37,258 nucleotides of DNA from Anaerolineales bacterium. GTDB taxonomy: Bacteria; Chloroflexota; Anaerolineae; Anaerolineales; UBA11858. Positions 8,244 through 16,125 of the stretch are shown piece by piece. Location: NCBI GenBank assembly GCA_016785015.1, contig JADHTJ010000030.1:1-37258 (forward strand), in the 5' to 3' direction. Both the position numbers and the translations under genes were made by a program. The stretch's first letter is position 1, and every line of letters begins with the position of its first letter. Under the pieces are notes generated by a model, which was given only the letters and a program-made list of their open reading frames with translations, was not told the origin of the DNA and searched no databases.

Positions 8244-9383
8244 ATGGACAAGAAAATTCTGGTTGTTGATGATGATTTGATTACTTTGAAATTACTTGAC
8301 AAAGTATTAAAAAATGCGGGGTATCAGACAACCATTGCTAAAAATGGATACGAGGGGTTACAGGAAATTCACAACGACCCTCCCCACATGTTGGTGCTTG
8401 ATCTAACTTTACCAGATATCGATGGTGTTACTGTTTACAATGAAATTCGTAAATATCCAAATTTATCTGACCTCTATATAATTGTCTTATCTAGTAGGGA
8501 TGATCCTAACGAAATTGCCTCATTATTAAATAAAGGAGTGAATGATTATATTGTCAAAAAGCCTGGCGCCGAAAAAGAGTTGTTAGGTAAGTGTGCCAGT
8601 GTCTTTTCTCGTTGGGAAGAGAAAGAAATTTTGCGCGGACATGTGATCAGTTTCTTCAGCGCCAAAGGAGGCAATGGAACCTCCACATTGTGCCTTAATC
8701 TGGCACATGCATTGGCAAAACAGGTCGATCCGAAAGAGATAGTCGTAGGTGACCTGGTCTTACCCTTGGGATCGATCTCCATCATGGTAGGCATCGATCC
8801 AGTGTGCACCGTCGCCGATTTATCTATGAATGGTCAAATATATGATTCTGATTCGATAAAATCTTGCCTGCCTTTTGCTGATAGCTGGGGATTCCCAATC
8901 TTGGCTGGAGCTGGTTCTCCTAGTGAAGCGCATAATGTTGATCCTGAAGGCATTGCTCTATTATTTAAATTGTTACGAGAAGCGTATGATTATGTGATTT
9001 TTGATTTAGGTCGAACTCTTTCAAAAATTAGTATCCCAATCGTTCAACAATCCAGTATTATTGTTTTTGTTCTGGGTCCTGATCTGGTAACAGTAGATCT
9101 CTCAAAAAGCGCGCTAGATTACATTACAGAATTAGGTGTTGATAGTGGCCAGATATTTCCAATTTTAAACCGGGCTGTGGGACTCGAAGGTTTGACCAAG
9201 CAAGAGATTGAGCAAAAACTAGGAATTTCGATCAAAGGAACAATCTCCTACAAAGGCAATAATTTCACGCTGGCTACGAATCAAAACCTACCCTATGCAT
9301 CACGGTATCCTAATGATGGGATAACCTTCGATATGAACGATCTCATTAAGAGATTGCTATTACTAATCGAACCAGTGGCATAG
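8244..9383 (+). CDS. CpaE-like protein: receiver domain fused to a MinD/ParA-type ATPase
   Basis: Residues 1-120 form a response-regulator receiver domain with an acidic pocket at Asp9-Asp11, the phospho-acceptor Asp53 (LVLDLTLPDIDG) and the conserved Lys in IVKKPGAE. From about residue 132 a MinD/ParA-type domain starts with FFSAKGGNGTST (Lys141). The usual second P-loop lysine is replaced by Thr, as in CpaE/TadZ proteins whose P-loops are atypical. YVIFDLGRTLSK is the Walker B region. CpaE/TadZ proteins place the Tad pilus machine at its cellular site, and the Flp pilin gene lies divergently upstream. The 379-residue length is normal. Copy B of repeat R1 starts 12 nt after the stop. Confidence 0.9.
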   Translation: MDKKILVVDDDLITLKLLDKVLKNAGYQTTIAKNGYEGLQEIHNDPPHMLVLDLTLPDIDGVTVYNEIRKYPNLSDLYIIVLSSRDDPNEIASLLNKGVNDYIVKKPGAEKELLGKCASVFSRWEEKEILRGHVISFFSAKGGNGTSTLCLNLAHALAKQVDPKEIVVGDLVLPLGSISIMVGIDPVCTVADLSMNGQIYDSDSIKSCLPFADSWGFPILAGAGSPSEAHNVDPEGIALLFKLLREAYDYVIFDLGRTLSKISIPIVQQSSIIVFVLGPDLVTVDLSKSALDYITELGVDSGQIFPILNRAVGLEGLTKQEIEQKLGISIKGTISYKGNNFTLATNQNLPYASRYPNDGITFDMNDLIKRLLLLIEPVA

Positions 9384-9394
9384 TGCAAAAAAAT

Positions 9395-9502
9395 GGTTCT
9401 ACGGGAATTGTCGTGAGAGACCTCACATTTGGGGGTAAGGGGTGCTCCGCACGCCCCCTACCCCCAAATGTGGCCCTTTACAACGGCGATTCCCGAAGAC
9501 CC
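9395..9502. repeat. Dispersed palindromic repeat R1, copy B (full form)
   Basis: The left arm is GGTTCTACGGGAATTGTC followed by GTGAGAGACCTCACATTTGG. The right arm runs from CCAAATGTGGCCC to CGATTCCCGAAGACCC. The centre is a GC-rich hairpin with GGTGCTCCGCACG at its tip. It occupies most of the gap between the cpaE-like gene and the IorA-like gene. Confidence 0.85.
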
Positions 9503-9653
9503 AAAAGATTAGCTCTCTAACTTATTTAGCATGTAATAAATTCAGTGGGGATGGATGGTATATTCAAAAAATAACCAATCTGAAAATTCGGATAGTCTCT
9601 CAGATAATATTGCCAGAAAATTGATATGATTTTGAATGCGGAGGATGAACTCT

Positions 9654-11261
9654 ATGCAGAAACAATGTAATGCTAATGAGGCGTTGGCACTTGGAGCAAT
9701 TTCCGCGGGTGTTTCCCTGACGACAGGATATCCAGGTACACCTGGCACAGATGTAATGGATATTCTTATTGATTACGCCTCAAATTACGACATCTATGTG
9801 GAATGGTCAACGAATGAACGCGTAGCATTAGAAGTTGCTATTGGCGCCTCGATAGCTGGGAAACGATCATTAGTATGTACAAAAAGCGTAGGGATGAATG
9901 TGATGCTCGATCCCCTAATGTGCCTTAACCTGACCGGAGTTCATGCTGGATTAGTGATCTTGCTGGGAGATGACCCAGGCGCCTATGGCTCTCAAAATGA
10001 TCAAGATACACGGAATATTGCTCATCTGGTTGAGATACCCGTACTGGAACCAACGTCGGTAGCAGACGGATATGCCATGATGCGGAATGCCTTTGAACTT
10101 TCAGAGCGCTTCAATACAGCAATTATTATACGAATAACGCGCAGTTTTTCTCAGCAGATCGACGAAATCCATCTCGATGAACAAGTTTCAGCAAAAACTT
10201 CGCTAAATCTTGCTCGTGATAAATTCCGTTTCGTACCCTATCCTGGTAACGCGGTAGAAATGCATCGCAAGTTGCACGATCGCCTGAAGAGTTTTCAATC
10301 TTGGGCAGAAAATGCTGGTTATAACACGGTTGTAGGTTCTGGGAAAAAGGGTATTTTGGCAGTTGGTTTCGTGTATAACAAACTGGTGGATGTTTTAGGA
10401 GAAAGCAATGGCGATGATTTAAAAATTCTCAACCTCGGCTGTCTTTATCCTTTGCCTAAACGATTAATAGCTCAATTTTTGGATGGCTGTGAGAAGATTC
10501 TGGTTTTGGAAGAGATCGATCCTTATATTGAGAATCAGCTCAAAGCCATTGCTTTTGAGCAAGGCTTTGGGGGCAGTATTCGGGGCAAGCTTACTGGTGA
10601 TGTGAGCTGGGAAGGGGAATTATTCCGCTGGCAAATCATTCACGCATTGGAGACATTTATCCCTGATTTCAAACCAGGGCGCTCATATCTCGCAATTAAT
10701 GAAATAAGTGAGAGACCCATCAAGAAAAATCACTGTGCTGCGTATCCGTACGAAGATGTGCTTGACTTGGTAAAAACCGTTGCGTATGATTTGAGAATTC
10801 AACCATTCATCATCGCAGATCCGGGTTGTATGGTGAAGGTTGCTGATCAATTGGATGCCAAATATGCCATAGGTTCAGCCGTTGCAGTTGCTAGTGGGAT
10901 TGACAAAGCTGGAACCGATGAGAAAATCATCGCTTTTTTTGGCGATTCCGCATTTTTTCATTCTGCAATACCAGCCATATGCAATGCCAGCTATAACCAG
11001 TCGGATATGCTCATCATTTTGTTGGATAATAATGGGGCTGCCTCAACAGGCCTCCAACCGACCCCTGGGGTGGGTTCAGATGCTTTTGGTAATCCTGCTC
11101 CCAAGCTGGATATCCCCGAAATTGCGCGCGCTTGTGGAGTTGAATTTGTTCAACGAATATCCGCAAACCTCTCGGAAATCGAGCGTCGCGAGGTAATTCG
11201 AGAAGGCATAAACTTTGATGGGTTGGCTATGATTATGATCGAAGTCAGGTTTGAAGAATAG
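9654..11261 (+). CDS. Indolepyruvate ferredoxin oxidoreductase alpha-subunit-like protein (IorA-like, no ferredoxin domain)
   Basis: The N-terminal pyruvate-oxidoreductase fold carries NEALALGAISAGVSLTTGYPG and the transferase-like central part follows. The C-terminal TPP-binding domain has GDSAFFHSAIPAICNA followed about 25 residues later by LLDNNGAASTGLQPTPG. This is the IorA layout. IorA-type enzymes oxidatively decarboxylate 2-oxoacids such as indolepyruvate to acyl-CoA with ferredoxin. Canonical IorA is about 600 residues and ends in a two-cluster 4Fe-4S module. This protein ends after the TPP domain and has no such Cys motifs. No iorB is adjacent. I chose the ATG at 9654 because GGAGG lies 9 nt before it. 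An in-frame ATG at 9636 would place that GGAGG inside the gene. Substrate and electron acceptor are open. Confidence 0.85.
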   Translation: MQKQCNANEALALGAISAGVSLTTGYPGTPGTDVMDILIDYASNYDIYVEWSTNERVALEVAIGASIAGKRSLVCTKSVGMNVMLDPLMCLNLTGVHAGLVILLGDDPGAYGSQNDQDTRNIAHLVEIPVLEPTSVADGYAMMRNAFELSERFNTAIIIRITRSFSQQIDEIHLDEQVSAKTSLNLARDKFRFVPYPGNAVEMHRKLHDRLKSFQSWAENAGYNTVVGSGKKGILAVGFVYNKLVDVLGESNGDDLKILNLGCLYPLPKRLIAQFLDGCEKILVLEEIDPYIENQLKAIAFEQGFGGSIRGKLTGDVSWEGELFRWQIIHALETFIPDFKPGRSYLAINEISERPIKKNHCAAYPYEDVLDLVKTVAYDLRIQPFIIADPGCMVKVADQLDAKYAIGSAVAVASGIDKAGTDEKIIAFFGDSAFFHSAIPAICNASYNQSDMLIILLDNNGAASTGLQPTPGVGSDAFGNPAPKLDIPEIARACGVEFVQRISANLSEIERREVIREGINFDGLAMIMIEVRFEE

Positions 11262-11285
11262 GCAATCCCACCTGGTGAACAAACG

Positions 11286-11310
11286 AAAACCGCCTCTTTG
11301 GGCGGTTTTT
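11286..11310 (+). terminator. Rho-independent terminator after the IorA-like gene
   Basis: The stem AAAACCGCC/GGCGGTTTT has a TCTTTG loop and a T-run, 24 nt after the stop codon. Confidence 0.88.
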
Positions 11311-11317
11311 GGTATCG

Positions 11318-11398
11318 CCTCCCGGAAGTTTATGCCTTTTTGAGGGAAGTTTGCAAAGGAGCGTGCTCAGCTCCTTTGGCGAGCTAACCACCGGGAGG
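11318..11398. repeat. Nested inverted repeat between convergent genes
   Basis: The outer arms CCTCCCGG (11318-11325) and CCGGGAGG (11391-11398) enclose an inner stem AAAGGAGC (11355-11362) / GCTCCTTT (11370-11377). There is no T-run, so it is not a simple terminator. No other copy is visible in this window. Confidence 0.6.
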
Positions 11399-11456
11399 GT
11401 CAACCAGTTATTACTCAATATACTTACTTTTGGGTAGACGGGTTCATCGGGGACAA

Positions 11457-12557
11457 TCAGACAACAAATTTTCCATCCTTGTACATCAAATCTCCGTCCA
11501 CAGTGATTTCACTCTCAGCCATATCGCAGAGCATATCCCAATGGATTCCAGAGTCATTCTTGCTGCCCGTTTCGGGGTACCCCGCACCGACAGCCAGGTG
11601 AATAGTACCGCCGATTTTCTCATCAAAGAGCATATTCTTCGTGAAGCGTTGGATACCATAGTTTGTGCCGATGCCCCATTCGCCCAAATACCGGGCGCCG
11701 TCATCGGTGTTGAGCAGCGTGGTGAGCAACTCATTTCCTTTGCTGGCTTTTTCTTTGATAACTTTGCCATTTTCGAACCAAAGTTCGATATCCTCAACCT
11801 CTTGACCCCCATAAATTGCGGGATATGAAAATCGTATGTGCCCATTGGCCGACTCTTCCACGGGTCCTGTAAAGATTTCTCCATCTGGGAAGTTGTATTT
11901 ACCATCAGCAGGCTCAAAGGTGCGATCTTTGATCGAAAATGAAAGATCGACATTGTTGCCTTTTACAATAACTTGCTCGCGTCCTTCCAACCAACTAATA
12001 ATTTCTCGCTGGCGCTGACCTTCTTTTTTCCAAAAAGCAACTGGATCATCCAGGTGCAGCATACCAGCATTATAAACAAATTCTTGATACTCTTTCAAAC
12101 TCATATCAGCTTCTTGTGCCATGGCATGAGTTGGGAAGACTGTCAGCGACCATTTCAATTCTTTTTTAGCAGCCCGCTCGAGGAATATCTTGCTGATCTC
12201 GGCGTTAGCCCTGCTGAAGAGCGATTGACGTTCTGGATTGACTCCGGAAAGTTCGCGAGTATTGTGTTCCGCCTCGATATATAAGCTGGCGTCAAATGTT
12301 TCTGTGACCAATCGCCTGATGGGGGAGATATAGTCTAGCTGAGCGTCGGATGCGTTTTTAAAAAAGATTTCTGCCGAACCTGGCAATCCCACCTGAAGGG
12401 TCACATGTGCGCCAGCTAATATTGCTTCTTTGTATACTTCCAAATTGAGATCTTCGGCCAGCGGACTTGTTCGAAGCACAAAGTGTTCGCCAGGTTGAAG
12501 ATCTAGTGAATATTGAACAAGTACTTTAGCGAGTTTGGATATGCGAGGGTCGGGCAT
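11457..12557 (-). CDS. M29-family aminopeptidase (AmpS/PepS-like)
   Basis: The 366-residue protein matches metallo-aminopeptidases of family M29. The N-terminal ISKLAKVLVQYSLDLQPGEH motif is typical. The metal-site region FPDGEIFTGPVEES and the C-terminal GTIHLAVGAGYPET and GIHWDMLCDM provide the Glu, His and Asp ligands expected for a co-catalytic metal pair. It removes N-terminal residues from peptides in the cytosol. AGGAG lies 7 nt before the ATG. It is convergent with the IorA-like gene and looks monocistronic. The length is slightly below the 400-410 usual for AmpS and close to shorter M29 members. No key motif is missing. Confidence 0.92.
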   Translation of the reverse strand: MPDPRISKLAKVLVQYSLDLQPGEHFVLRTSPLAEDLNLEVYKEAILAGAHVTLQVGLPGSAEIFFKNASDAQLDYISPIRRLVTETFDASLYIEAEHNTRELSGVNPERQSLFSRANAEISKIFLERAAKKELKWSLTVFPTHAMAQEADMSLKEYQEFVYNAGMLHLDDPVAFWKKEGQRQREIISWLEGREQVIVKGNNVDLSFSIKDRTFEPADGKYNFPDGEIFTGPVEESANGHIRFSYPAIYGGQEVEDIELWFENGKVIKEKASKGNELLTTLLNTDDGARYLGEWGIGTNYGIQRFTKNMLFDEKIGGTIHLAVGAGYPETGSKNDSGIHWDMLCDMAESEITVDGDLMYKDGKFVV

Positions 12558-12618
12558 TTATATCTCCTAGACTGGCAGGACGGTACTAAAACGTGGACTC
12601 GATTATCTGCCGTAAAGC

Positions 12619-12708
12619 TGTCATTCTGAGGAGTGAAACGACGAAGAATCTCGCTCTTTATGTGACGAACTCAGAGATTCTTCGCTCCTGTCGTCGCTCA
12701 GAATGACA
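12619..12708. repeat. Inverted repeat of the TGTCATTCTGAG type
   Basis: The left arm begins TGTCATTCTGAGGAGTG and contains CGAAGAATCTCG. The right arm ends GTCGTCGCTCAGAATGACA. This inverted-repeat type, linked to AGATTCTTCGC, is from general knowledge widely dispersed in environmental bacterial genomes. Here there is one copy. Confidence 0.75.
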
Positions 12709-12813
12709 CATTAGTTTACTCCACGGTTTACTGCCGTGATACCTCTGTGGTTTCATGCAATGATTTTGTAAGAAATCTTTGCAAAACCATAAGTACGGTA
12801 GAAAAATATTTAT

Positions 12814-12861
12814 AAATCGTAGTGACAGTCACTTTATTAATAGCGATTGTCACTACGATTT
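12814..12861. repeat. Perfect-arm inverted repeat (AAATCGTAGTGACA)
   Basis: AAATCGTAGTGACA at the left is matched by TGTCACTACGATTT at the right, 14-bp arms around a short AT-rich centre. It has no T-run and lies between other palindromes. Confidence 0.75.
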
Positions 12862-12874
12862 GTCTATCATTGAT

Positions 12875-12970
12875 GGTACGCAACTAAAAGAGAATCACCC
12901 TGTAAATAGGGGGTGGGGGGCGAAGCCCCCACCCCCTATTTACGGGGAAACCTCGCTACGTGTGCGTACC
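12875..12970. repeat. Dispersed inverted repeat R2, copy 1
   Basis: The terminal arms GGTACGCA (12875-12882) and TGCGTACC (12963-12970) enclose an 18-bp G-rich hairpin (12902-12943) with a CGAA loop. The shared outer context is TGATG...GCAAC on the left and CGCTACG...ATGAGTTAA on the right. It matches copy 2 at 31116-31183. Confidence 0.82.
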
Positions 12971-12975
12971 ATGAG

Positions 12976-15090
12976 TTAATCAGTTGGCGCAATTTCTAAA
13001 CTACGCAGCATAGGATCAAATATCGCGTCGTATGTTTGCGAAAACTCATCCAGAGGTGCTTGTAAGACGAGTAAATGTCCCGTGCCTTGGTGAACCATAC
13101 CAACCAAGTAGGCAGCCATACCGATGCCATTTTCATCTGTGTAGGATACGGGAACAAAACTGGCGTTTGCTAACCCACCGAGAAAGAACTCTCCTTGCTG
13201 TAGAAATTCCATGTCGGGGTGTTGTCCATACCACATAATCATCAATCCCGAGATAACGCTGTCATTATCGGTTCCATCCCAGGGGAAAGACGTATACCAG
13301 AAATAATTGCTGCTGTCATCTGGGTTCGAGATGTATAATGAGCCATCATCCGATTTTGCCTCGGTAACAAGCCAATCTATAGGATGGTTGAGTAGAAGAC
13401 GGAAGAAACTGGAAACGTAAGGCTGCATCTGCGCGGTTTCCCCAGCCTGAACTTCGAATTGGTCGCTCTCTATGAGAGTGCCATTTACATAAACTTCAGC
13501 AGTATATTCCCCAGCCGGCAAGGGAGCGCCTCGGAGGCGGATCCTCGCTTGACCAGCAGAACCACCTGTCCACAAGTCCGCGATATATTCATCATAAAGT
13601 GTTCCAGATTGATACCAACGCACAAGCCAGGCGTATCCCTCTTCCATATTTTCAAAATTAATGATTGTGTAGATGGAAGGTGAACCAGGGGTAAATGATT
13701 CTCCTTCATCGATCAGGCTGCCATCTGCAGCGATATTTCCTGCATAAGTGACCTCGCTGATTGTCGCAGATGTTTCGGTTGGCGCAATTCCTTCTACCAA
13801 CTTCAAACTGGCAGACGTTTCTTTCAGACGGATCATTTTTTGTTCGATATCAGAAGTATCTGGGGCAATCTTTTGAAGATCGTATAGATCGATCAATGCT
13901 GAAGCGAAGAGATTGGCTTGCTCATCAGGCGACTCTTGCAGCAGGCAGGCCAGGGCACCATCATATGCCTGTGTAGATGAATCCGGTTGTGAGTTTGCCA
14001 GATATGCCAGACCCAAATTCATCCGAGCAGTGCACTCAGTTGGTTCTGCATCGATGGCTTCTTGCAAAGCCTCAATTGCAGCAGGGTAATCTCCAGAGAG
14101 AGTATATGCCCATCCAAGATTGGTATATACGACCGAACCATCACTTCCCAAGGCGATTGCCTGTTCCATGTCGTCAGCAGCCCGGGCATTGCGTTCTGAA
14201 TCGGCATCTTGAAGTCGAGTTTGCAGCAGGGTAAATCCATGCCATTGATGTGCATCGGCATATTGGTCGTCGATTTCTAGCGCAGCATCAAATGCGGCTA
14301 AAGCCTGGTCAGTTAATTCTTCGGCGCTATCTTCAGGAGCGACAAAGGCTTTATTGCTGAGCGTTTGCCCCTCGACGAAATGAGCAATGGCAGTCTCAGG
14401 TGTGCGTTGAATTGGAATAAGAATGGTCTGGATCACAATGACAATTGTTGTACCAATCAAGATTAATGCGCCACCAGAGAACGTAAATTTGACCCAATTA
14501 TTGATGTTTAGTGACATGCCCAGAAGGAACAAAGATACCGATACCATTGCTATCGATGTACGGTAATTTCCAGCTTTTGCTCTCCATGAAGCCGCTTCGC
14601 GATCAAATGCAAGCTGGCGTTGGTAAATAAAATGTGATTTCCGATGGAGATCTTCATAGTAGCTGGAGTAATCGCCATCATACTGATCTGATAACAATGG
14701 CGTGAGACCGCTGAGGTGGGTCTGTAAATTTTCCCATCGATCAGCAACTGCATCATGAGCCAATGCTTTGTCCTCATCTCCCGCGATGCGTGCAGCTTGG
14801 GCGTTGCTGTTGGCCTGATAAACTTGTTGCTGTGCTTCATACCAATCGCTATAAATATCCAGGCTGTATCCCACGCGTTGGTCTGAGCGAGTTAGTTTGC
14901 CAAATGCTGCGACAGCCTCGGCACGAGAGCGCTGGGAAGCCAACCCCATCTGAATGGTGACATTATTTTGCAATCGAACAATTGTTGCCACCCATAGCGA
15001 AGTTAGTGCTAAGACGATGGTGATAACAGTTTTGTATTCGATTTTTGGAGTTTCGGTTTTTGATTCTGTTTCAGTCATCGCTATTCTCAC
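12976..15090 (-). CDS. TPR-containing membrane protein with C-terminal extracytoplasmic domain
   Basis: The 704-residue protein has a membrane segment near residues 15-40 (VITIVLALTSLWVATIVRL). A helical stretch with heptad-like Ala/Gln/Arg follows, then two membrane segments at about 175-225. About 245-390 holds TPR-like repeats (ALAAFDAALEIDDQYADAHQWHG, AIEALQEAIDAEP, ARMNLGLAYLANSQPD). The last third contains an Ig-like beta region (PLPAGEYTAEVYVNG) and a mixed alpha/beta domain. The GTG start overlaps the TGA of the upstream membrane protein (15087-15764). An ATG four codons later is also possible. I do not recognise a specific family. The architecture suggests a surface complex, with TPRs for protein binding and the tail outside the membrane. 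Confidence 0.82.
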   Translation of the reverse strand: MRIAMTETESKTETPKIEYKTVITIVLALTSLWVATIVRLQNNVTIQMGLASQRSRAEAVAAFGKLTRSDQRVGYSLDIYSDWYEAQQQVYQANSNAQAARIAGDEDKALAHDAVADRWENLQTHLSGLTPLLSDQYDGDYSSYYEDLHRKSHFIYQRQLAFDREAASWRAKAGNYRTSIAMVSVSLFLLGMSLNINNWVKFTFSGGALILIGTTIVIVIQTILIPIQRTPETAIAHFVEGQTLSNKAFVAPEDSAEELTDQALAAFDAALEIDDQYADAHQWHGFTLLQTRLQDADSERNARAADDMEQAIALGSDGSVVYTNLGWAYTLSGDYPAAIEALQEAIDAEPTECTARMNLGLAYLANSQPDSSTQAYDGALACLLQESPDEQANLFASALIDLYDLQKIAPDTSDIEQKMIRLKETSASLKLVEGIAPTETSATISEVTYAGNIAADGSLIDEGESFTPGSPSIYTIINFENMEEGYAWLVRWYQSGTLYDEYIADLWTGGSAGQARIRLRGAPLPAGEYTAEVYVNGTLIESDQFEVQAGETAQMQPYVSSFFRLLLNHPIDWLVTEAKSDDGSLYISNPDDSSNYFWYTSFPWDGTDNDSVISGLMIMWYGQHPDMEFLQQGEFFLGGLANASFVPVSYTDENGIGMAAYLVGMVHQGTGHLLVLQAPLDEFSQTYDAIFDPMLRSLEIAPTD

Positions 15091-15764
15091 ACAGGAACAA
15101 ATGAAAATTCATTTATCAGAATATAAATTATGTCGATAATCAAAATCACCGATGCAACACCAACCCAAAGATACCGCCAGTTGCTTTTTATAACTCTTGC
15201 GAAAATAAGGGAAACGACTACAAAAGAAAGCAGATAAATACCTGTTACTAACACCGAGCTTTTGTCGATGATTTGCTGCGCCATCTCAAAATTCTTTTGC
15301 GGGTTTGTATCCAGGTTTCGGGACTCAAAGCGCATCTGATTAGTTAAGAAACTTTCTTCGTCAAAAGAGCCGCCAGGGAGGATATATTCTTCTGAGAAAA
15401 ATGTTGCTTTTGCGTTCGCCGCAGTGCGATATTCTTGAACCTTTTCTTGGAGCACATCTGCGCGCTCTTCATCTCCACGCGCAAATGCCATTTCGGCTTC
15501 GGCTTCTGTGATCGTGGCCAGATCGTTCAAGCGGTTATATTCAGCATAAGCGCGTAGATCTTGCAGCATCCAGGTATGAGCAATAACATAGGCCTGCTCG
15601 CGGTTGATGGATGCTGCAATAGCCTTTTTTTCAAATATGGCGATTTGTCTGGCGCGACCTCCTGAGATGATCCCCGTCATCGCGCCTGCAAAAGCAATGA
15701 TGGCAATAGCAATCGTCACCATCGTTTCAATTGGGATGGAATTTTCTTTGGATTTCTCACTCAT
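15087..15764 (-). CDS. Three-segment membrane protein, partner of the TPR protein
   Basis: The 225-residue protein has one N-terminal membrane segment (IAIAIIAFAGAMTGIISGG). A helical, charged domain of about 120 residues follows (ATITEAEAEMAFARGDEERADVLQEKVQEY). Two C-terminal segments complete it (VTGIYLLSFVVVSLIFARVI and YLWVGVASVILIIDIIYIL). The same plan (TM, helical Ala/Glu domain, paired TM) occurs at the N-terminus of the downstream TPR protein, so the two may be distant paralogues that form a hetero-complex. A GAGGG lies about 8 nt before the ATG. The stop overlaps the next start. No family is recognised. Confidence 0.82.
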   Translation of the reverse strand: MSEKSKENSIPIETMVTIAIAIIAFAGAMTGIISGGRARQIAIFEKKAIAASINREQAYVIAHTWMLQDLRAYAEYNRLNDLATITEAEAEMAFARGDEERADVLQEKVQEYRTAANAKATFFSEEYILPGGSFDEESFLTNQMRFESRNLDTNPQKNFEMAQQIIDKSSVLVTGIYLLSFVVVSLIFARVIKSNWRYLWVGVASVILIIDIIYILINEFSFVPV

Positions 15765-15830
15765 AGGTTGCCCTCACCCATCATTTGAAAATGTGTCTCT
15801 GAGATGTAGAAATTCAATGCTGATAAGATA

Positions 15831-16027
15831 TTATAGTTCAGCGAGAATAAAAATGCCATCAAAAATGGTCTGAATTGATACACACCCATCGGGGGTGAGG
15901 GCTTGCCAGCCCCCTTGGCCGTTATTATGCAAATCCAGCCAGTACAGAATGACCATATCTTCAGGATTGATCCCCTCGGGCAAATCGAAGGACACCTTTA
16001 TACCCTCGCCATTGGGCAGAATGCTAA
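15831..16027 (-). pseudogene. C-terminal gene fragment truncated at an R1 half-repeat
   Basis: On the minus strand the frame reads ILPNGEGIKVSFDLPEGI, then NPEDMVILYWLDLHNNGQG, then ending in IFDGIFILAEL and TAA at 15831-15833. The composition is clearly protein-like and resembles the C-termini of Chloroflexota surface beta-domains. Immediately upstream, at about 16028, the frame enters R1 half-copy D and meets a stop. No start or N-terminal part is present. It is a remnant of a larger exported protein. Confidence 0.65.
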
Positions 16028-16077
16028 CCCCCTACCCCCAAATGTGGCCCCTTATCATGGCGAACCTAGAGACCCAT
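16028..16077. repeat. Repeat R1, half-copy D
   Basis: Only the right arm of R1 is present: CCCCCTACCCCCAAATGTGG, then CCCCTTATCATGGCGAACC, then TAGAGACCCAT. It matches the right arms of copies B and C. The left arm is replaced by the gene fragment at 15831-16027. Confidence 0.75.
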
Positions 16078-16125
16078 TATCGTTGTTGAAAAGTGTAGTG
16101 TAAAATAGTGGCAAAATTGGTGAAT

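Larger units (their letters stand above)
12558..12975. other. Repeat-dense intergenic region
   Basis: These 418 nt carry no credible gene. They contain three separate palindromic elements: 12619-12708, 12814-12861 and 12875-12970. A long + strand reading frame across the last of them is only repeat sequence. Confidence 0.75.

Noticed and set aside
11318-11398. T-box or riboswitch
   Set aside because: It lies downstream of both flanking genes rather than in a 5' leader, and no T-box core or known aptamer motif is visible.
12600-12975. CRISPR array
   Set aside because: The repeats are single inverted repeats of different sequence, not regularly spaced direct repeats, and there are no cas genes.
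12779-12979. Plus-strand reading frame of 66 codons between the aminopeptidase and TPR genes
   Set aside because: It runs through palindromic repeats, with low-complexity Gly/Pro from the G-rich hairpin, and has no ribosome site.
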